The notes beneath the pieces were generated by a model that had not been told where the DNA came from, searched no databases, and was given only the letters and a program-made list of their open reading frames with translations. Below, in pieces: positions 12,201 through 24,494 of a stretch of DNA of 64,000 nt; position 1 is the stretch's first letter, and each line of letters starts with the position of its first letter. The position numbers were made by a program, and so were the translations under genes. This DNA is from Lithospermum erythrorhizon (Eukaryota > Streptophyta > Magnoliopsida > Boraginales > Boraginaceae), in contig JADFUC010000852.1 in NCBI GenBank assembly GCA_019722365.1, positions 1,612,001 to 1,676,000 on the forward strand. Direction: 5' to 3'.

Positions 12201-14390
12201 GTGTTAATAGTGGCAGATCTTGAACATATATTGAGGAAACCGTTCCTCTTTGGTATCTTCTAAGCTCCACTGCACATATATATATATATAGTTTATGGTT
12301 CAAGTCTTCAAGATATGATCTCAGTGATGCTAGAAGTGAAGTGGAAATTGTCAATATAGCTCTGTCATTGACTATCAATATCAGAATATTTTTTACAAGA
12401 TACAAACAAAAGTTATAATGCAATCTGGCAATAGAGAACAACTCTTGAAATAAAAGGGGACTTGTATGTATAGAAGACAACCTCAAATGCATGTTCCAAG
12501 ATTTTCAATTTGTTTTTATCCATAGTGTTTATTCACTCAACAAGGCATTTGTTCCCTTCTGTTTTATTCATTATTGTGTGCAGGATGGAACCATGAGACT
12601 TGAAAGTGGATGATGCCAAAGGTTTGAATATGATGCGACAGTGTTAAATTGTTATAGATACTTATTCAATAATAAACTATTCAAACAATTCTATTTCTTG
12701 AAACATTTTGATGATTACCAGTGTTCATTCATTCTCCCAGTATGGATTTATTACTCCTTCATTTGAAGACTAAATCATAAGTTTGTTCTAAGATTCAAGG
12801 TTTGGGCTTGACGGAAAAGATGATGCAACATATAATATAATAGAAATGTCGTATCTATATAACCTACACTCCTACAGAATGTTGTGGGATAAGAACTTCG
12901 TTTCATTAGTTGCATTCACTCATTGATCTAGAAGAGATCTTGTGACACATTCTTCTCATTCAATGCTTGTGCGAATCGAGTTTGTGTCGTTGCCAAGCGA
13001 AAGCCAGGTTGCTCAATATTGATTTACATTTTGGCTAGCGTAATAACATAACTTGATTTAATCGTGTCTACAGCGCGCCATTATTACATTACCGATCCAA
13101 ACGGATCCTCGTGATCGTCTTATTAGTAGCCTGTCTTACCAAGACTCGGTCCATATATCACTGGAGTCGATATAACAATCTTTATTCTGATTTGGTACTC
13201 AGGGCCCAAAATGTCTCTTGTCCATATTAGAAGATACTTCCGCACTTCCGCCGTTCCGCGGTTCCGTTTTACGGAGTACTATTCACTTTATTTTTTTTGG
13301 TTATTGACATGTTCGTCGGTTTAAAATATTTATTATTGGATCGCGCGTATTTTAAAATGAATTTTTGATCAGCATATATTTAGTATCGCTGACGATAAAT
13401 TAATAGGAGGTATTAGAACAAACTCATTTTTTGTAATATATTCATTGGTTACATTTTGATTAAGTCAAAAGAATGATTTTATTAGTAAAATATGATGAAA
13501 ATAATGTATCAGAATTATACGACATATGAAAAAATTTATAATCAAAATTTAAAAAATTAATACATCAAAATTTAAAATTTGACGTTATTTTAGATGTAAT
13601 TGTTCATATATTAACCAATACACATACAAAGGAACAGTTCACAGGATTGGGCATTGCTTCTTTTACTACTTCCTCATCATAAATTCTAAGTACATTTTAC
13701 TTTTGCATAAAATGTTAGATTTTTTTTTAAATTAAAATATTTTCTTTCAATTTATTATTCACATAATAATTAAAATTTGTATAGGGATTACTTCCTATGA
13801 TCGTAATGGATGCAAATTCACGACTGATCTCGGTTAGGCTTGAGGGCGGAGTTGACCTGATACTTCGAGCTGGCATCCGGTGGGTGTTCATGTTGAAGAT
13901 GCAGTGGGGATCATCATGATTTTTCTCCAAAAACATTTACTCAAGTTCTTTTTCTTTGGATACCTGCTTGATTAGGCTGATGAGCTTTTGATTCTTTGGT
14001 AAATTTAATACATTTGATGGTTTCTTTTTCTGGCTGGATATAAGCAACCGGTTTTTTATCGGAGATCCTACAGGAATGAAGTTGGAAAAATATGGAATGA
14101 AAAAAATAATTGTATTTTTCGGCATCCCACGGATATTGGATGTATTGACAATCTTAAATTATGTCATGAAATCGACTTTTGTAATAGTTTGGATTGCTCT
14201 AATTCTATGACATAATTAATAATCATGAGCCTTTTACATGGCTTCGAGACAGAAGCTATCAAAGGCCACGATCCTTTGGATATCTATAAAAAACATCAAA
14301 AACCAAAAATTTGTATAAATAGATCAAATTATGATGTAGTTGGGAAAAACGTGACAACGGTAGTAGTAAGGACACAATTACTACACAATG
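9205..14390. other. Gene-free AT-rich intergenic DNA
   Basis: I find no coding exon. Frames such as 9247-9555, 11931-12263 and 13727-14125 show no domain, no biased codon use and no splice structure I can defend. Fragments of Stowaway-like ends (tactccctcc or acggagtac) occur near 10693, 12181 and 13272 without a clear partner. 11100-11330 is slightly richer in GC and could be a transposon scrap. Confidence 0.5.
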
Positions 14391-14394
14391 GCCC

Positions 14395-14570
14395 TAATGA
14401 ATGTGTCTCTTAGGCGGCGCCATCAAAGATACCGAGTTTGATTCCTGGCAAAGGAATATATTCACCGGTTTTCGTCTTGTACAGCCCATGTGGACTTCAG
14501 GCGCTGTGAACAACTTTCCAACACCCACTTTGTGGGATTTCTGAATTGTTGCGTCTTTCGGTCTGTCAGA
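14395..14570 (+). mobile_element. SINE-like fragment (Au/TS type)
   Basis: The sequence has a tRNA-like B box (gtttgattcc, about 14438), then a body, then the motif cactttgtgggatt followed by ctgaattgttg near 14525-14555. In Au and TS SINEs of Solanales and other eudicots a very similar 'cactttgtgggatt...ctgggt...ttgttg' motif lies at the 3' end. I did not find a convincing A box or target-site duplication, so this is probably a truncated copy. Confidence 0.4.
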
Positions 14571-15259
14571 GGCGAGCGGTGGTTAAATATAGCCAGGCTT
14601 GAAAGAAAGGCGAGGCTGTTTTAACAGGTTTAAGCTTCTCGTTGTAATTTAAGAATTAATGTCTCAAATCGTATGTAATTTATAACTTTTAGTTGAAAAA
14701 AACTACAAAATCAATGAGTGGTCACGAATAAAACATTTACCTGCAATTCAGTTTACATTACCCCCTTTCATTTTATCCCCCAAAACAATTTTTTACCTTG
14801 TACTCCCCTTAAAAGTCAGCCTCTGAGGCTCACAGTCAAAACCAGACGACAATATGGGCAATTAATTACCACACTCTACTCAGTACTCACCCATAACTGC
14901 ATGCGCTTTAATGCTCCCACCAACACACAACGACACAAACAGGTAAATTACAGAAATCGTCAAGGGTAAAACAATAAATTCGGTGACTTCTTTACCTAAT
15001 TCGAAAAAGATTCATCACTAAAACACATTCTACATATTATAATCTAACCAACATATAGTGTATAAAGAAGTGGATTTATTGACAATTAATTTGATGATAA
15101 TAAAATACTCCTTCCATTCAAAAAATATTCTCATTTTAATTATTTTCATTAATTAAAATACATAAGTTTTGATAATTAAGGAAACAAATAATTTGGATTT
15201 CAACAAAATTTATAAAAGTATAAAACCGTTACACTAACGTCTGCTCGATGTCCCTGTCA
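14571..15259. other. Intergenic DNA, nothing recognised
   Basis: AT-rich sequence with one Stowaway-like end (tactccttccattc, about 15108) that lacks a matching partner nearby. The 83-codon frame at 14718-14969 has no recognisable features. Confidence 0.4.
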
Positions 15260-15261
15260 TG

Positions 15262-15592
15262 GGAGATCAAGAAGCGTTCATCGCGGGATATGCATTAATT
15301 AATCGGGACTACACATTTCATTTAACCACTTCAACATAATGTTCGCTCATGTTTCATACAAATTCTTCAACCAAAACAATTACTGAAATTCAAAAGCAGA
15401 TATTCTCTCCACTTTAATTTTACATTGCCAGGAATATCAAAGAAAAGTTTATCGCAAAATATGCTTCAATTAATCGGGACTAGAGTTTTATTTAACTATT
15501 TCATACAACTTTCGCTCCCGTTTCATACACATTCTTTAACCAAATAAATGATTGAAATTCAAAAGCTGGATATTTCCTTCATTTCAATTTCA
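15262..15592. repeat. Two-copy tandem duplication, about 170-bp unit
   Basis: Units at about 15262-15422 and 15432-15592 align along their length. Both carry the anchors aattaatcgggacta, then cgctc..gtttcataca, then ttcttcaaccaa or ttctttaaccaa, then gaaattcaaaagc. Identity is roughly 75-80 percent by eye. There is no open frame, so this is a non-coding duplication. Confidence 0.7.
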
Positions 15593-17880
15593 CACCGAGA
15601 ATGTCTTATTCAACGAAGTTTGAACCTACATTTTAAGTTATTACTCGAACTTTTATTATTTATTAAAATATCAATAAAATTAGATAATGCAAACTTCACA
15701 TTTATATGATACATATTTAAATTAATAACAAAAAATTCAAATAAAATTTATTTATATTGAAAATAAAGTTCAATTTATTAATAATTCAAATTCTTAATTT
15801 AATCGATTCAAAATATATTTAATATTGGAATGAAATCTATCCAAGTGGGAAGAGAGACTTAAAAGTTGATATAACTTATATGTGAAGTCCCATAATGTGA
15901 TAATAGGAACCTAAATTTACATATATCATTACAAAAAGTAAAACAACGAAAATCTCATGATATTTTCTATATTTCTCATCACTTTTAGATAATTGTGCAT
16001 GCAAAAGTACATTTATACTTTCACTATATTATTTTGATTATTTTAATTTATTCATATATAAATTTATTATTAATATATGTAGTAATTAGTATAATATACA
16101 TAATGGCGTATATAAAAGTATGAATAAGAGTTGTGTTTCTTGAATTTATTTGTGGTGTAAACTACCCTTTTATGCTCAAAATCTGAGTTAGAATTACAGC
16201 CAAAGATTACTTCACTATATATTTTATTTAACATTTCGTATATTGATGCGACTTTGACTAATATTATTCTAATCTACATGTTCAAAATTATAAGGCAATA
16301 ATATTATGAAGCTATTTTTAGTAGTCTAATGATATAACTTTTATATTTATTAAAATAATAAGTAATTAGTAATTAATTATCAAAGTTTCACCTCGATAGA
16401 CGAAAACATCAAATAAAAAACAGAGGTAGTATTAAGTATTCATTATAGTTTATACTTGCATATACGTAAGACTATCAATTGGAAGATAATCATCAGCACA
16501 TACGTACGGTTTGAGGATGATACATCATATACATTTGACATATATGTACTTTATAATTGTCGTGTATCCCACTTTTTAATTAACTTTATTTATTTATGCA
16601 AAGTACGTGTTTAATGATTGAATGTATTGAATAATCTGATTATTTTTGTTGATTTTCGTATATAAACTTTTCGTGATTGATTCCTTGAGAATATGCCTCA
16701 TGTAATTATATATTATTAATTTATTACTCAATTTCATCAATATGATTTTCTCGTCATATGTCATTTTAATTTTAATAATTGATGTCAATTCTAAAATAAT
16801 ACTACTCTTTTATGTAGAACTATTATTATTATTATTATTATTATAATAGGTGTTAGTTAAATAATTAAATATGTTTGTAGAATTATTATGGAGTATTATT
16901 TATTATTATGTAGAACTATTATTATTATTAGAACTATTGTTATTATTGTTATTATAATATGTATCAGTTAAATAACCATATAATTTTAGTAGAATCATTA
17001 TTATTATTTAATTTACATGCATATATATGATTTCATATATTGAGATAAATGAAATTTAATTGCCGGTTTTTTAAATTTGTCATCCTAAATTTGCACAACT
17101 GTGGAAAATAAAAAATAATTGAGAAATATGCATTGAAAATATAAAATATCAATTAATTGAAATTATATCATTGGTTGGTTGACAAGTTCAATAGAAAAAA
17201 TAGTAAAAAATTACATTGAAAATGTAAAAGTATAATTTATTATACTAGAATTATAACTATTTTAAAACACAAAAATTATACTAGAATGACAACTAAAAAA
17301 ATCGGAGAGAGTACTTTTTAAAATTATACCAATTTAATCGACATAAAAATAAATAATTTGATGATACAATATTAATGATTAATTTGTCAATATATTTAAT
17401 TAGAGGAAATTAAATTATTAAATTAATATTGAGTTTACTTAGTGAAGTTATAGTTTATTAAGATTTTGTTCATTAATGAATTCGTTAATAATAAAAAATA
17501 CAAATTATATTTTTAATATATTTTTTTTGATATATTTTAGGTAATATTACCATTTCTCCAATAAAAAATCATTAATGTCGATTATATAAGCGTATTTTAA
17601 ACACCCAAATGTCATCTGCAACATTTATGAATTTTGTGCAGCATTTAATGTTGAATAAATAATTTTGATACATTTTTTTGAATTTTTCGCTTATAAATGC
17701 TAGAATAATCATTTAAGTAATGTATGCAGATTTCACATTGAAATTTAATACGTATGAATATTAATAAATATTAATGAAGCATTATTATTAATGACAGATT
17801 TGTATTTTACTATGCCCAAATAACTAGTGATCATTGAAAACTCCAAAAGCGTCCTTTGAACCCCAACGGTTCCGCTTCTA
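15593..17880. other. Very AT-rich gene-free DNA with microsatellites
   Basis: Long A/T runs and no gene. (ATT)n microsatellites occur at about 16824-16850 and 16918-16960. They belong to a roughly 100-bp unit (tagaactattatt..., then gttagttaaataa or cagttaaataacc) present twice between 16815 and 17005. The right end is the promoter of the glyoxalase-like gene. Confidence 0.5.
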
Positions 17881-17887
17881 CACTTCC

Positions 17888-17895
17888 CTATATAA
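17888..17895 (+). promoter_or_regulatory. TATA box of the glyoxalase-like gene
   Basis: The sequence ctatataa lies 85-92 bases before the ATG at 17980. A CT-rich 5' UTR (about 17935-17976) follows, as expected for a plant Pol II promoter. Confidence 0.6.
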
Positions 17896-17979
17896 CCCCA
17901 CCCCTGCATGCCAAAGATCCCACATTTATCCATTCCCTTTCTCTCTCTAGCTACCTTCTCTTTTTTCTCTCTCTTCAAA

Positions 17980-19325
17980 ATGTCTGACTCAACCAACGGC
18001 GCCGAGGTACAACCCAGCAAAGCAGTAATGTACACCTCTCTACAGCCTATGTTGTACTTGGAGGCGCCCAAGGCTCACGACGCCGTGCAGTTCTTCAAGG
18101 ATGCGTTTGGTGCGGAGGAGGTCAAGCGTGATGTTAATCCCAAGAGGAAGGCGGATCAGGAGCAGCCGCTGCTTGTCTCCGTTGAGTTGAAGATTGGGAG
18201 CTTCTCGTTTCTCGTTGCTGATTTGACTGAGGATGTTCCTCATGAGTATGCAATTTTTGCTGATTTTGCTTTGATGCTTTTCTACTGTTTTGTTATTATT
18301 TATATGATTTTTTGCAGATTTTTCTGTAATTTTGTAGTGTTTTGAGGGATTTTGACTGGTTTTGTGTTGTTTGAGTTAGATTTTGGTTTTCGAATGTGTG
18401 TGAGATCTGTTGAGCCTGCTGAATATGGTTTTTATGCTTATTTTGTATGTATTTTTACTGTTTTCTTGTTATTTGTCTGATTTTGCTATATTTTGTACTA
18501 TTATGATATTTTTGTTCTCCTTTTCTATGTTTTATCTGATTCTGCTGTGTTTTTTAATTATTTTGTTAAAATTTTGATTTTATTTTAGGTTTTTTGTATG
18601 TATGAGCTTGGTTGATCCTGCTTCTTATGTTTTAATAATTCTGATTTTTTTGTTTTTGTACTGTATGTTTTGATATTTATTTGACTGATTTTATGTAAGC
18701 TGTCCTTAGATCTAGAATTTTATGCATGCATGACGTAGTCTGTTTCAATTTTGTGGAGCGTTTTTTATATTATTTGACTAAATTTGCTGTGTTTTTTGAC
18801 CTTTTTAAATATTATTTCACTAAATTCATGTTTTGATAATATTCGACTGGTTTTGTGTTAGTTCTTAGATCTGGAATTTTATGCATGCATGAGCACATAT
18901 TTTGTTGTTACTTATATAAGTTATATTCTGTATATTTACATGTAATAATAGAATATGTTTTTAGATTATAAGTTTGTGTTTGTTTTGATATCCATTCATG
19001 ATTTTTTTTCATTTGAATTTCTGTTGGTTTTTTCCCCTGTTTTAATTTTCTCTGTTTTGAGTATTTGGATGGTATACATTTCAGAATCAAGTCTGTGTAC
19101 AAAGGAAGTGTGATACGGCTGGAGAGCGAGGAAGTGGAAGCTGCTGTAGCCAAGGCTGTAAGTGCGGGTGCCATCTCCACGGACGAAGCAGCCCCTGTTG
19201 ATGGAGAACGTGCTCTTTGCGATGGAGGCGTGGCGAAGCTCAAGGACCCTTACGGCAATCTCTGGATCATCTCCGCACCACGCAAACTCGAACCCTACGA
19301 TGTGCAGCCTCAAATGGTGCTCTGA
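17980..19325 (+). CDS. Glyoxalase/bleomycin-resistance (VOC) fold protein, At5g48480-like
   Basis: Two exons, 17980-18245 and 19085-19325, join in phase (CAT GA|A ATC) across an 839-base intron with GT and AG borders and give 168 residues. The start is the ATG at 17980 (MSDSTNGAEVQPSKA). The upstream in-frame ATG at 17908 lies within the pyrimidine-rich leader and is less likely. Residues about 27-65 (MLYLEAPKAHDAVQFFKDAFGAEEV) form the first strand-helix unit of the vicinal-oxygen-chelate fold. The C-terminal part (GVAKLKDPYGNLWIIS) is the last one, with the DPxGxxW motif of the superfamily. It resembles the plant family typified by Arabidopsis At5g48480, which is annotated as glyoxalase-like but has no proven substrate. 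I would not assign lactoylglutathione lyase activity. No targeting signal is evident, so it is probably cytosolic. Intact. Confidence 0.92.
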
Positions 19326-19527
19326 ATTCTCTATTTCCATTTCACTACCTTAAATAATTCTAGTTGCTAATCAAAACCTGGATGCTGAGTATCAAAGTTT
19401 GATCTAATTGTTGACTTTTGTGGATGTTTAGCAAGATTTAATTCAGTTGGATTTTGATGAAACCTTATTGACAATTATCGTTTTGTTATGCTATGTTAAT
19501 TGTTCTTCTGTTAGTTGTTGATGTTGT

Positions 19528-19895
19528 TTACTACTATCTCCATTTTTTTAATTTTCGTTTTTGAGTTTAACACGATGATTGATCAATATTATTTATTTTA
19601 TTTGTATATCCTTATAAAGGATAATGATATATTGAATATATACAAGATTTTCATGTAATATTCAATTGAACAAAAAAAAATGGATTATTCATAATTTAGT
19701 GATATAATAAGAAAATCAAACATGTGATAGTGAAAAAAATGATTTTTATTTTATTTTTGTTTAAAGTTTAAGGATCATTAAAATTTATTTCACATTATCC
19801 ATTTTCTCTATTCAATTTTAAATTAAATTAGAATTAATTTTGGAATTTTAATTTTAATAAAAGTTGTCATATAAATTGGGATGGAGGTATTAATA
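19528..19895. mobile_element. Stowaway-like MITE downstream of the glyoxalase-like gene
   Basis: The left end reads tactatctccattttttt. The right end (about 19870-19895), read in reverse complement, begins taatacctccatcccaattt. These match the CTCCxTCC terminal motif of Stowaway (Tc1/mariner-derived) MITEs with TA at the borders. The interior of about 365 bp is AT-rich and non-coding. It lies about 200 bp after the stop codon and may be part of the 3' flank. Confidence 0.55.
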
Positions 19896-20599
19896 ATTTT
19901 CATTTTTGGCAAAATAGTTTAAGAAATTGGTACGTTATTTTTGAATGTATGTATAAAACGGAGTATTATTTGTTGCTTTGGGAAAAGATAAAAATAATTC
20001 CACTTTGAATTTGATTGATTTTCGAGGAGGGTAATTGATTTGAAGCGTGTCTCTAGGACTGTACGAATAATCCTTTTGGGGTGTGGCAGACTATGCTGCA
20101 TCTTGCTGGTCAAATATGGGGAGGGTGATTCGTGGGTGATGTATCGATTTTGCACTGAATTGTCACTTTCATTTTGTGATTTCAAGCTTTTAAAATGTCG
20201 TTGATATTCAATTATTTAGTTGTGAAATGTTATGTATAGTTCAAAGCTTAGGGACAAGTTAAGTTTCAAAGTTAGCCCGAGCTTTTAGGTGAACAAGTAA
20301 CTCTATGATGTGTTTTAGCAAAATGAAGCTTCATCTAGTATTAATAAGGTTGAGTGTGAGGTCCATTCTCAAGAACCGTTTATAAGTACTAGTATGAAGT
20401 ATCTTCCATTATCTAGTCATGATACGTAAGAGCATCAACGACTATTGAGATGAATTTGCGAGATACTATGCATTTATTTTCCATCTCTTGAATAAGAACA
20501 TGTATCATTTACTAGTAAGGATGATCGAGTGGTGAAGTAGGTGTAATCGTGAGGCTAAATGTCACGTTGTCCGAATATGTCGCGGCTTTGCTGAGTGCG
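19896..20599. other. Intergenic DNA, nothing recognised
   Basis: AT-rich sequence between a MITE and the hAT-like element. The minus-strand frame at 19919-20185 has no recognisable domain. Confidence 0.4.
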
Positions 20600-21340
20600 G
20601 TGTGGTTTCACCAGAGCCCCAACATGTAGTTTGCGGTATTATATCGGTGAAATACAGAGTACCGCATTCGGTAGTAGCAGTTAGACGGACCGGTTTCACC
20701 GGATCGGACCGGATACAGTTTGAATTCATCGGAACGGGCCAGAAAGCAGATTCGGGTCAAGAGATTCGGACGGATCACGGTCCAAACGGTCGCTTTCGGG
20801 CTGTCAGGATCCGCGTAATATCCGATATCCAGAGTTTGCATAGTATCACGATATCAGGCTTCGGATCGGTTCACCAGGCTCAATTTTGAATTCCATTTTT
20901 ATCGACAAAATCTAAGGGGGAGAAGTTCTCCTGAGCAGAGATAAAATATAGATGTTAGAAGGAGCAAATATTGACGGAAGATATGCAAATAAACATAAGA
21001 ATAATGAGAGACCAAAGGGTGAATAGGTATCCCATCTTGAGTGGTCTGAAGCCAAACATGGTCGAAAGGCTGGTTAGTATTATTGACAATGATCTTATAC
21101 TGCTCCTGAGGCCGAGAGTTCACTGAAATTTAGAGCCTGTCGCTGAAAATGAAGAATAGATTTTAGATTTTTTTATATTAAATTATCGGATTCGGATCGG
21201 TTTCGAATCCGGCGGTCGGGATCAGGTTTTGTCTGAAATCGGAATCCGGTTTCGGATGGGATCGAATGTTAGTTGGGATCAGGTCGCGTTTCGGATGAAC
21301 TTTCGGAGTCGTAGGTTAGGATCGGTCATGCAAACAACAC
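20600..21340. mobile_element. hAT-like non-autonomous element with GATCGG-rich flanks
   Basis: Two GC-richer arms (about 20670-20880 and 21180-21330) consist of degenerate cggatcgg and ccggttt motifs, a composition common in non-autonomous hAT elements of eudicots. The right border in reverse complement reads tagtgttgtttgcatgacc, resembling the frequent 'tagggttgttc..gaccc' hAT terminus. The arms flank a gene fragment on the minus strand (20885-21121). No exact target-site duplication was confirmed. Confidence 0.5.
20885..21121 (-). pseudogene. Captured fragment of an RRP6-like exosome exonuclease gene
   Basis: Read on the minus strand, an intron end with acceptor (ttcag) is followed by an exon fragment encoding NSRPQEQYKIIVNNTNQ, then PFDHVWLQTTQDGIPIHPL (about 21121-21015). 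Next comes an intron of about 75 bases and a second acceptor (ctctgctcag). The next exon starts ENFSPLDFVDKN near 20930. The order 'PQ..Y.I.VNN.N.PFEHVWL...G..FIHPLE...DFVD' matches plant RRP6-like 3'-5' exonucleases as I remember them. Their normal role is RNA processing and decay with the nuclear exosome. Introns are retained, so genomic DNA rather than cDNA was captured. The donor of the internal intron reads ggtctc, suggesting mutation. Non-functional. Confidence 0.6.
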
Positions 21341-22450
21341 TAGTACTGGCAGCTATGAATGCCCAATACAAATATGCAATCATCATTTGATTCATCTCAA
21401 AAGTTAGTTGTCCCCAAACTTTTTTTTCAACTAAAACCTCCCTTTGCTAGATTTATCCCTCAATGCCGTTTTCATTTCCGGGAAATTCTAGAGGTGGTCA
21501 CCTTGTGTGGATGTTCAGTTTTATTTTATTAGCCGATGGCTTAAATATTTGACTTGGACCAAGTCTCGAGACTACACCACTGTGTAGGCAGAGATCTACG
21601 ATCTAGTTCTGCCTTGTTTACTACACGGTTGAAAGCCTGAGCAATCAATGACATTTCTTCTTCTATGGGTTGGATACTTGGATTTGGGAGGAAAAAGAGT
21701 AAATTTTAAAATTGGAAGTTATTATTTTGGTCTTGAATATAATTTCTGTGCTAGATGATACGTATCACTTCCAATAAGTAACTATAGAGGTTTGAAAAAT
21801 GGACGTCAATTCATATATAGGAGGAGAACGTTTGGTGGCTCAAGTATGCTTTGATGAGTCTCGAGCTGAATCCGGGTATTCGGGTTGTCCCTCGACCCCC
21901 GGTCGAGATTATTTGATCAAACAGTTTTGAATTGTCAAAATTAAGACGTATTGCATTCATTTAATGAATATGGTGCAAAGTTAAGCACCTGCATTCGTTA
22001 GCAGTCCTTTCATATCCATCACAGGCCATGATGGTTTTATTCAAAATAACAACATTAAGGATTCGGTCCACACTACATGCCGTCCAGAAACTACCCAAAT
22101 TATCTGGTTAATGGTTATTAAAGTTATGGAAGTCAAATTCACTTTGAATTGGAGGTTCACTCAATCAATGTGACAAAGAAAGAAGTATTATCTTAATAGA
22201 AGAAGCAGAAATTTTACTACCAGTAATTTAGGTAAGATTCTTTAGTATTCTAATGGTTCAACAAGCAACAACGCATGCAAATAAGAGACCAAACATTTGG
22301 TTATCAATCTCAACATAGTATTCCCCTAAATTATGTCTACAAAAGATTTTTTGAACATTAAATATACTCCATTTTTCTAAATCTATGTTATCCGCTCCTT
22401 ACATTTTTAATATTTGTGAATATATATAATATCAAAATTTTTCGTTTCTT
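21341..22450. other. Intergenic DNA upstream of the UGT gene
   Basis: No gene is visible. It presumably holds the upstream promoter of the glycosyltransferase gene. 21820-21960 is slightly richer in GC and could be a transposon scrap. Confidence 0.4.
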
Positions 22451-22458
22451 TATATAAA
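22451..22458 (+). promoter_or_regulatory. TATA box of the UGT gene
   Basis: The sequence tatataaa lies about 65 bases before the ATG at 22521, after a T-rich stretch. The spacing leaves a 5' UTR of roughly 30-40 bases. Confidence 0.6.
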
Positions 22459-22520
22459 AATTCAGATTACATTATCTCCTATATATCATCTTCACTTCGA
22501 AGAGGCAAGCAAACTCAAAA

Positions 22521-24053
22521 ATGGATTCTTCTTCTCCTCATATCATTCTCTTTCCCTTCATGTCCAAAGGCCATACCATCCCCCTCCTCCACCTATCCCG
22601 CCTCCTTTTCCACCGCGGTGCCACCGTTACCATCTTCACCACACCAGCAAATCTTCCCTTCATCACCACCTCCCTCTCTGATGCAAAAGTATCCAAAATC
22701 ATATCCCTCCCTTTCCCTGAAAACATTCCAGGGATACCTAATGGAACAGAGAGCACTGATGCACTCCCATCCATGTCTCTCTTCCCTGTATTCGCCACCG
22801 CAACCAAAGAAATGCAACCACACTTTGAAAAGGCATTGGAATCTCTCCCAAAAGCTACATTTATGATAAGTGATGGATTCTTGTTTTGGACACTTGATTC
22901 ATGCAACAAATTTAATATACCAAGGTTAGTGTTTTATGGGATGAACAACTATGCAATGACTATATCAAGAATTGTTGGTCAAAATGAGCTTTTGATGAAA
23001 GCAAAAACAGAGGATGAAGAATTTGTTGTCAATGATTTTCCATGGATTAAGCTCACAAGACAAGATTTTGTACCCCCATTTACTGATCGTGAGCCTAAAG
23101 GGATATACTTTGAGTTTGTCATGCAAGCAGTAATTGCAACTACCAAGAGTTATGGCATTGTTGTGAATAGTTTCTATGAACTTGAACACAAATTTTGTGA
23201 CTATTACAACCTCAATTACAAGCAGAAATCTTGGTCGGTTGGACCTCTTTGTTTGGCTGAAAAATTAGCAAGTTTTAACATAAAGTCTGAAGGATACAAG
23301 AAACCACATTGGATTAAGTGGCTAGATTCCAAATTAGAGCAAGGAGAGACTGTTTTGTATGTGGGATTTGGTTCTCAAGCTGAAATTTCAAGCCAACAAG
23401 TCAATGAGATCAAGACTGCATTGGAGAAATCACAAGTTAATTTTTTGTGGGTTGTGAGGAACTATAATCAAGATGAGCTAAGTGATGATGGATTTGAAGA
23501 AAGGGTAATGTTGTCTTAATCTAATCTTCTTTCATCTTAATTTATTTAGTCCAAAAAATTTCCTTAGTAGATTAATTTTCCTGTTTATCATAAATGCTAA
23601 ACAACACTTTTTTCTTCATGAATTAAGGTTAAAGAAAGAGGACTAATGGTTAAAGAATGGGTTGATCAAAGAGAAATTCTTGAACACAAAAGTGTTGAAG
23701 GGTTTCTAAGCCACTGTGGTTGGAACTCTGTATTGGAAAGCATATGTGCAAAAGTTCCTATAATAGCATGGCCAATGATGGCTGAACAACCATTGAATGC
23801 AAGGATGGTGGTGGAGGAGCTCAAGATTGGGTTGAGAATCAAGACTCATGATGGTTCTCTAGAAGGATTTGTGAAAGCAGAGGTTTTGGAAAATATGGTG
23901 AGGGAGTTGATGGGAGGAGAAATGGGGAAGGAGGCAAGGAAGAGGGTTGAGGAATTTAGTGAGGCAGCCATGAAAGCAATTGAAGAATGTGGCTCTTCTT
24001 GGTGTGCATTGAATGCGCTCATCAATGAGTTGCATAACAAAAGGAGTGCATGA
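22521..24053 (+). CDS. UDP-glycosyltransferase, UGT90A-like
   Basis: Family-1 plant UGTs transfer sugar from UDP-sugar, usually UDP-glucose, to small acceptors such as flavonoids, hormones or terpenoids in the cytosol. Two exons, 22521-23504 and 23628-24053, join in phase after Arg328 (AGG|GTT) across a 123-base GT-AG intron. They give 469 residues, the usual length. The catalytic His is His18 (FMSKGHTIPLLHLS). The charge-relay Asp is probably Asp118 (FMISDGF). The PSPG sugar-donor box is exactly 44 residues, 339-382, from WVDQREILEH through FLSHCGWNSVLES to MMAEQ. It ends in Gln, which favours UDP-glucose. The N-terminus (HIILFPFMSKGHTIPLLHLSRLL) and single-intron position fit the UGT90A group. 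The acceptor cannot be read from sequence. The reading frame is intact. Confidence 0.95.
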
Positions 24054-24282
24054 ATGGTATTGATCCATGCATTTTGCCTGCATGGATATTATTATTAAGT
24101 CTTTATAGGACATGGCTGCGTTCATGATCGTTTAAAAAATAAATATCAAAATTGATCCATTATGTTTTTAAATCATTTGAAAGAAATTACTAGTGAACAC
24201 CTTACCAGTTTTGCTATACAACTGTCTATATTTTAATCATTTTGCTTAGCACAGATCATAAGGTCTACAGAGTATATTATAA

Positions 24283-24442
24283 TACCTCTAATCCAATTTA
24301 ATTATCATTTATATAATTGGATTAAGCCTTTTTAACACTATTTTTGTTTTATAATATTTTTTAATATCTGATTAAAAAAGTAATTAAAGATCAAAGATTT
24401 ATTTTGATATATGAAAAAGTCATTAAATGGATTGGAGGAATA
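24283..24442. mobile_element. Stowaway-like MITE downstream of the UGT gene
   Basis: The left end is atacctctaatccaattta. The reverse complement of the right end is atattcctccaatccattta. Both are flanked by TA. The roughly 160-bp AT-rich element has no coding content and lies about 230 bp after the UGT stop codon. Confidence 0.6.
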
Positions 24443-24494
24443 TGATGTTGTTTGACAAATATAGTATATTTCTGATTATAATTATTAAATGATT

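Noticed and set aside
13727..14125. Two adjoining minus-strand frames that could be a small gene
   Set aside because: They have no recognisable motif, no supporting splice sites and sit among transposon scraps.
16815..17005. CRISPR-like or structured array in the (ATT)n region
   Set aside because: Plain microsatellite with one local duplication in plant nuclear DNA. No regular spacers.
18996..19340. 114-codon minus-strand frame over glyoxalase exon 2
   Set aside because: Shadow of the plus-strand exon. No independent support.
20602..20889. 95-codon plus-strand frame across the GATCGG arm
   Set aside because: The frame is a by-product of the cgg-rich repeat composition, with no domain. The coding-like signal is the minus-strand RRP6-like fragment next to it.
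22538..22909. 123-codon minus-strand frame within the UGT gene
   Set aside because: Antisense shadow of UGT exon 1, which is clearly coding on the plus strand.
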